In this document: positions 58,201-64,000 of the stretch, in pieces
Layout of the letters: every line of letters begins with the position of its first letter
How positions within the stretch are numbered: the first letter of the stretch is position 1
NCBI GenBank assembly: GCA_005408345.1
Contig: SEMN01000202.1
Location: 819,392 to 883,391 of the forward strand
DNA length: 64,000 bases
Reading direction: 5' to 3'
Source: Macquaria australasica
Lineage: Eukaryota; Chordata; Actinopteri; Centrarchiformes; Percichthyidae
Notes under the pieces: generated by a model
What the model was told of the DNA's origin: nothing
Seen by the model: only the letters and a program-made list of their open reading frames with translations
Database searches by the model: none
Position numbers and translations under genes: made by a program

Positions 58201-60729
58201 CTGCCTGCCTCACTACTGCTGAGGTCATAGCGTGCTGCGAGGGAGGCTCTGGACTGCGGTGACACCGACACCACCACCACCTTCTGCTCTGCCGCACCGG
58301 CCTGTGGAAGGAGTCCAAATGATGCATAGGTGAATACAGTGACACCCCGAAATTATTATTACCACATTCAAAAGGCTGCAAAGGCAATCATGACCAGACT
58401 CATACTACATAAGCATTCAAACACTTATATCCATCTCTACCTTGTTGTTGCGCAGCACTTTAAAGAGCTCCTCGTGGCTCTGCTGCGTGATGAGGACACT
58501 CTCAGCTGAGGTGATACAGCCGCTGCAGGCCAAACAGTCATTTAGTGTGATCTTTGCTTTCTCCAGCTTCTGCTTCCCACCATCCTACAAACACAAGGCA
58601 AATGAATTCAAGTAGTGCAATACTTTAATTTTAATCATTCACACACAGGTTTTGATTAAGCCTTGATACCCACCTGGTTGACTTGGACGTAACTGCCATC
58701 GTCTTCTATTTGAATTTTGGCCACAGATTTACCTTGTTTCTTCTCTACTTTGACAGGTTTGACACATTCCTGCAAAACAGAATCCACACGTGTAAAGCAA
58801 ACAACAGAATACTGGTGTTCACAGCAATTTATAACAACATCCAAAGAAAGGCACCTGACAAAACTGAGTAAGAAAAACAAACGAAAGAGAATAAGCAAAT
58901 AAATAAAAAATACAAGACGAGATTAAAAAACAAAACAAAAACGGTAACGCTTTAGATTACAGCCCGCAACGTACAGCGTAATTACTCCGGAGTTACAGTG
59001 TCATCTTTTGTACTTACAGTGTACCAGTACAGTACGTACCAAGTAGCTACAGGGAACAGTTATAGAACAAGGAGATAACAATACGGGACTTTACAAATAA
59101 TTTATGCTGTAGTTATTTTTTAACTACCGGGTATCTATTCTGTTATTACAAAGTATTTATGACCTACTGAGTAACACTCTTGATGTTTGGGAGAAATGTA
59201 GAGAGAATGTATACTGTAGTTATTATTTAACTACTGGGTACCTATTCTATTATTACAGGGTACAGTGTGACCATAAACCTGAGCAAAATTCTGGACGTTT
59301 CAGGGAAGATAGAGTGATGACTTCATTGTTCCTTTATCATTTTGGGGTCCTTAAAATAACTACGGGGCACATCTGTGCGTTTACTTTGGAACAAAGGTCC
59401 AGGGGACAGTGTATCGTCGTGGATACTGTCGGCCTCTGAAGACTGTCGTTCACCTCACCAGCAAACTTCCTTACTGGACGCTCATTTATGGCCTCGTGGC
59501 TCCGTCTGCCATCGGCGGACAGAATTCACCCACCATAGATATCACTCACTTGTGTTTCGTGTAACCACATGTTGACAATTTTGAAGTCATTAAAATGTTG
59601 AAAGTCTTCTCTCGGGCAATTGTGTTCGTCCAGCATTACGGCTCCTCGAGGTGCGAGCTTACCTTTTCTCAGCTCTGTGCACGGCCTCCTTTCATCCCAG
59701 GAAATAAATACAAATATAGCAAGATAAAACACCAGGTACGAATCATATAGGCCGTGGTTAATATTAATATATACTCTTCTGACAGCAAAGTGTGCAGTTA
59801 ATGTAATATTCTTCCATGTTTTGAGGCAAGTCAAATCGAAACAAACTGTTCTCATATTGTTCTCTGTAGTTACAGAGTAGGTTAGACATGCTGTGGTGGT
59901 TCCCCTCTTGTTACATTTAGTTACAGGGTAACTACAGGGTATAATAACTACAGCATAATTATTATAAGTCCCGTATTGTTACCCCCTTATTCTATATTAT
60001 TATTATTATGCTGTACCTGCTTGGTACAAACTGTACTGGTACACTGCAAGTACAAAAGATGACACTTTAACTCCGGAGTAATTACGCTGTAATCTAAAGC
60101 GTTACCGAAACAACCTTATTAGAGGTCAAAGGGTGATTCTGGCCAGATTCAACAGTCATTTAACATTTTATTTCCTTCACAAACACAAACGAACACCAGA
60201 GCCACATCATTCAGCACAAAGCAGGTGATAAATCTGCATAATAAAAACCTATTAGGACATTTGGCTGTACAATGTGGGCAACGACCCTAGCTGTGACACC
60301 GGGGTGTGTTATCTGTAGTTGTTACCAACATCCCGGTGACGTTTCCTCCATTTCATCGTCGTTACATGATGTGTTCGACGTTAAAGGGTTTTGCGATCAG
60401 TAACAGTACAACCGGTCACTTGACATCACATTATGATGAGCTTTTGTCAAGAGGGATATTTTTTTTGGGGGGGGGGGTCAACAGCTAACAGCTAGTTAGC
60501 ACGCCAGCCGTTTCATTACGTCCTCGCTTTCCGGCTGCTCGTGTTCATGAAGTGAATCGCCACCATTAACCGCGTCCCTTTCGGAACAAAAGCGACGTCG
60601 CAGCACGTTGCAGTAGTCTCACTCATAGATATATATACGTATATATGTCTATGGTCTCACTACCTGAGAGGGGCTGATGAAATCGTCGAGGTCCGTCAAC
60701 TGCAGCACACCACTGAAGCGAGAAGCCAT
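55288..60729 (-). CDS. ciao3: Cytosolic iron-sulfur assembly component 3 (NARFL, iron-only hydrogenase-like)
   Basis: CIA-complex protein that delivers Fe-S clusters to cytosolic and nuclear apoproteins; related to iron-only hydrogenases but not a hydrogenase. Eleven exons on the minus strand: 60664-60729, 58674-58769, 58441-58584, 58172-58301, 57926-58060, 57275-57393, 56813-56942, 56657-56729, 56394-56531, 55892-56049, 55288-55529. Together they encode 476 residues, the human length. It starts MASRFSGVLQLTDLDDFISPSQ. The N-terminal cluster cysteines are C24 and CLACSGC (C71, C74, C77). The C-terminal cluster cysteines are C189 (SACPGW), C245 (VMPCFDKK), C394 and C398 (MACPSGC). It ends NGLTMKW with the conserved aromatic Trp required for targeting-complex contacts in this family. 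All junctions are GT/AG and in frame. Intron 1 carries a 1.17 kb foldback element. Confidence 0.96.
58942..60107. mobile_element. Foldback element with long inverted repeats in ciao3 intron 1
   Basis: The left terminus cggtaacgctttagattaca and right terminus tgtaatctaaagcgttaccg are perfect 20-bp inverted repeats. The arms continue for about 200 bases with shared blocks (gtaattactccggagttac, gtgtcatcttttgtactt, gtgtaccagtacagt, caatacgggact, tatgctgtagttat). The left arm has about 14 extra bases (gcccgcaacgtaca) after the terminus. The centre, about 59270-59860, is not palindromic and is more GC-rich. No transposase is evident, and no clear target duplication could be defined in the A-rich flanks. 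Confidence 0.85.
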
Positions 60730-60860
60730 GTTCGCCGCCGTAAAGTGCTCGTTGTTTACTCTTGTGTCGTGAACAGCGACCGCTGGTTCAACTCCGGCAG
60801 AGACGAGTCTCTCTGTTACCTGTCATCTCTTACAGTGTGCATTCAACGATCTTGTCTTTC
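60730..60860 (-). promoter_or_regulatory. ciao3 promoter and 5' UTR
   Basis: CpG-containing sequence just upstream of the ciao3 ATG (ttcgccgccgtaaagtgctc, gtgtcgtgaacagcgaccg). No TATA box on the minus strand. The boundary is approximate. Confidence 0.4.
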
Positions 60861-61020
60861 TGTATCTTATATGTTTCGTTTACAATCTTAAAATGCTGAT
60901 ATGAGTCATGTTCACCTAAAATAAAGGAGGAGGGACTTTGCAGGTTCTGGGAAACAGAGAGGTCAAGACAGGTCAGAAATAAACAGGAGTTATAGGTATA
61001 TCATTGTCTCTATAAAATTA

Positions 61021-61088
<68 letters not shown>

Positions 61089-61786
61089 ATTATATACAAT
61101 CATTGCTCTTTCCAAACTGGTACAAGTTTTACTTTTTATGCGTAAGCTGTATCCTTCTTTTACGTGTTTTATTTATTCTTTCCATATTTATTTTAGATTT
61201 CAACAAGAAAGGGATGCCGAAGAAGAAGTCCATTGTGCGTTTTGTACAGGACAACTGATTGTTTCTCTGCGAAAGTGATCTTGCAAGACAAATTACAGTG
61301 TCAACATTAAACAGATTTTCAGTTGCTTCTCCTGTGTGTTGGTAAACCACATGTCCTCTTTTAGGGGCCCTTTAAGGAGACAAATGCACAATCCCCCTCC
61401 AGGCTGTGTCACTGAGCTGCTGTTGTTGTCTTTACTGATGCCACCTTGATGTAAAGGCCTCTGTTTCCATATTAAATGACCATACTATTGTGCAAAAATA
61501 ATTTGAAAAAATAAAATAAAACACTGTAAAGCATTTCCCATGGAGCGACAGGTGGGATGCAGGGACGAGGTATGATTAATCCCTCCCCTTATGTGCAGCA
61601 ACACAACAACCTCACATCAGTTATATTATAATGAATACTCTTGATTCGGGCTACAGAAATGATGATTTCACGGACCATTATCACGAGTCTCTTATTATGT
61701 TTCCAGTGTTTAAGAAAGCATCTCAGCATATCACTGTATGATCCATCTTACATTATTACAGCAGTTACATACAGCTGCACATGCAC
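60861..61786. other. Intergenic DNA with a TA microsatellite
   Basis: Contains (TA)n of about 29 units at 61025-61082 and otherwise AT-rich single-copy sequence without coding potential. Confidence 0.6.
61025..61082. repeat. TA microsatellite
   Basis: Uninterrupted (TA)n of about 29 units. It generates a spurious Tyr-Ile reading frame. Confidence 0.97.
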
Positions 61787-64000
61787 ATGATAGAAATAAC
61801 TGTAAAAACAAATCTTAATAATCAGATTTATAACACACAAATAGACATCACTGTAAAAAAATCTTAATAATCAGATTTATAACATACACATGATAGACAT
61901 CACTGTAAAAAAAAAAAAAAAAAATCTTAATAATCAGATTTATAACATGCACAAATAGACATCACTGTAAAAAAATCTTAATAATCAGATTTATAACATG
62001 CACAAATAGACATCACTGTAAAAAAATCTTAATTAGATTTATAACATACACAAATAGACATCACTGTAAAACAAGTCTTAATAATCAGATTTATAACAAA
62101 CACAAATAGACATCACTGTAAAAACAAATCTTAATAATCAGATTTATAACATGCACAAATAGACATCACTGTAAAAAATCTTAATAATCAGATTTATAAC
62201 AAACACAAATAGACATCACTGTAAAACAAATCTTAATAATCAGATTTATAACAAACACAAATAGACATCACTGTAAAAACAAATCTTAATAATCAGATTT
62301 ATAACATGCACAAATAGACATCACTGTAAAAAATCTTAATAATCAGATTTATAACAAACACAAATAGACATCACTGTAAAACAAATCTTAATAATCAGAT
62401 TTATAACAAACACAAATAGACATCACTGTAAAAACAAATCTTAATAATCAGATTTATAACATGCACAAATAGACATCACTGTAAAAAATCTTAATCAGAT
62501 TTATAACATACACAAATAGACATCACTGTAAAAAAATCATAATAATCTGATTTATAACAGACATGATAGACATCACTGTAAAAAAAAATCAAAAAAAATC
62601 TTAATAATCAGATTTATAACATACACAAATAGACATCACTGTAAAAAAATCTTAATAATCAGATTTATAACATGCACAAATAGACATCACTGTAAAAAAA
62701 TCTTAATAATCAGATTTATAACACACAAATAGACATCACTGTAAAAAAAATCAAAAAAAATCTTAATAATCAGATTTAAAACATGCACAAATAGACATCA
62801 CTGTAAAAAAAATCTTAATAATCAGATTTATAACATGCACAAATAGACATCACTGTAAAAAAATCTTAATAATCAGATTTATAACACACAAATAGACATC
62901 ACTGTAAAAAAAATCAAAAAAAATCTTAATAATCAGATTTAAAACATGCACAAATAGACATCACTGTAAAAAAAATCTTAATAATCAGATTTATAACATG
63001 CACAAATAGACATCACTGTAAAAAAATCTTAATAATCAGATTTATAACACACAAATAGACATCACTGTAAAAAAAATCAAAAAAAATCTTAATAATCAGA
63101 TTTAAAACATGCACAAATAGACATCACTGTAAAAATCTTAATAATCGATTTTATAACAAAACACAAATAGACATCACTGTAAAACAAATCTTAATAATCA
63201 GATTTATAACAAAACACAACAGACATCACTGTAAAACAAATCTTATCAATCAGATTTATAACATGCACAAATAGACATCACTGTAAAAATTCTAATAATC
63301 AGATTTATAAATAAACACAAATAGACATCACAAAACAAATCTTAATCAGATTTATAACAAACACAAATAGACATCACTTTAAAAACAAATCTTAATAATC
63401 AGATTTATAACATGCACAAATAGACATCACTGTAAAAAATCTTAATCAGATTTATAACATACACAAATAGACATCACTGTAAAAAAATCATAATAATCTG
63501 ATTTATAACAGACATGATAGACATCACTGTAAAAAAAAATCAAAAAAAATCTTAATAATCAGATTTATAACATACACAAATAGACATCACTGTAAAAAAA
63601 TCTTAATAATCAGATTTATAACATGCACAAATAGACATCACTGTAAAAAAATCTTAATAATCAGATTTATAACACACAAATAGACATCACTGTAAAAAAA
63701 ATCAAAAAAAATCTTAATAATCAGATTTAAAACATGCACAAATAGACATCACTGTAAAAAAAATCTTAATAATCAGATTTATAACATGCACAAATAGACA
63801 TCACTGTAAAAAAATCTTAATAATCAGATTTATAACACACAAATAGACATCACTGTAAAAAAAATCAAAAAAAATCTTAATAATCAGATTTAAAACATGC
63901 ACAAATAGACATCACTGTAAAAAAAATCTTAATAATCAGATTTATAACATGCACAAATAGACATCACTGTAAAAAAATCTTAATAATCAGATTTATAACA
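61787..64000. repeat. Minisatellite array of about 51-bp units with higher-order structure, running off the window
   Basis: About 44 head-to-tail units built from catcactgtaaaaaaatc, ttaataatcagatttataac and atgcacaaatagaca. Unit length varies with the A-run and with short insertions (aatcaaaaaaaatc). A variant unit with cagatttaaaacatgc recurs at 62771, 62934 and 63097, a 163-bp trimer. The same variant returns at 63722 and 63885, and the rare atcataataatctg variant occurs at 62536 and 63487, which gives a 951-bp super-period. There is no reading frame, and the array continues past the right edge. Confidence 0.96.

Noticed and set aside
61787..64000. CRISPR-like array
   Set aside because: Units are head to tail without unique spacers, lengths vary through A-runs, and the DNA is vertebrate. 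It is a minisatellite.

Overview
The window is vertebrate nuclear DNA, almost certainly from a teleost and probably a percomorph. Genes are split by GT/AG introns, the protein products match vertebrate families over full length, and spacers are AT-rich with CA/TA microsatellites, hAT-like MITEs and other fish-type dispersed repeats. There are no bacterial operons, CRISPR arrays or phage genes.

Gene order (left to right): a C2H2 zinc-finger gene (minus, 2109-3888); two tandem selenoprotein methionine-R-sulfoxide reductase B1 genes, msrb1 (plus, 6096-7806 and 8921-9594), each with an in-frame TGA for selenocysteine and its own SECIS-like element; a repeat-rich spacer of about 11.5 kb; a heparan-sulfate 3-O-sulfotransferase, best read as hs3st6 (plus, exons 21359-21876 and 34270-34888 around a 12.4 kb intron); a spacer of about 9 kb of repeats; fahd1 (minus, single exon, 44880-45662); hagh (plus, 45951-49265) head to head with fahd1; haghl (plus, 50921-54049), a tandem paralogue of hagh; ciao3/narfl (minus, 11 exons, 55288-60729) tail to tail with haghl; and a 2.2 kb tandem-repeat array running off the right edge. 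The neighbourhood matches human 16p13.3 (MSRB1, HS3ST6, FAHD1, HAGH, HAGHL, CIAO3), recalled from general knowledge, but is much more compact.

Functionally, several genes are redox or mitochondrial housekeeping genes: methionine sulfoxide repair (msrb1 x2), glyoxalase II (hagh, haghl), acylpyruvate/oxaloacetate metabolism (fahd1) and cytosolic Fe-S protein assembly (ciao3). They are linked by position, not as one pathway. hs3st6 (Golgi glycan sulfation) and the zinc-finger gene are unrelated.

Exon boundaries were derived by hand from reading frame, splice sites and family alignment. Every multi-exon model closes in frame: zinc finger 460 aa, msrb1 copies 110 and 117 aa, hs3st6 378 aa, hagh 309 aa, haghl 277 aa, ciao3 476 aa. 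The most notable structures are the tandem selenoprotein pair, the hagh/haghl pair with six internal coding exons of identical length, a nested hAT MITE with a clear 8-bp target duplication, a 1.17 kb foldback element in a ciao3 intron with a non-repeat interior, and a higher-order repeat (about 51 bp, 163 bp, 951 bp) at the right end. I found no convincing undescribed molecular system.
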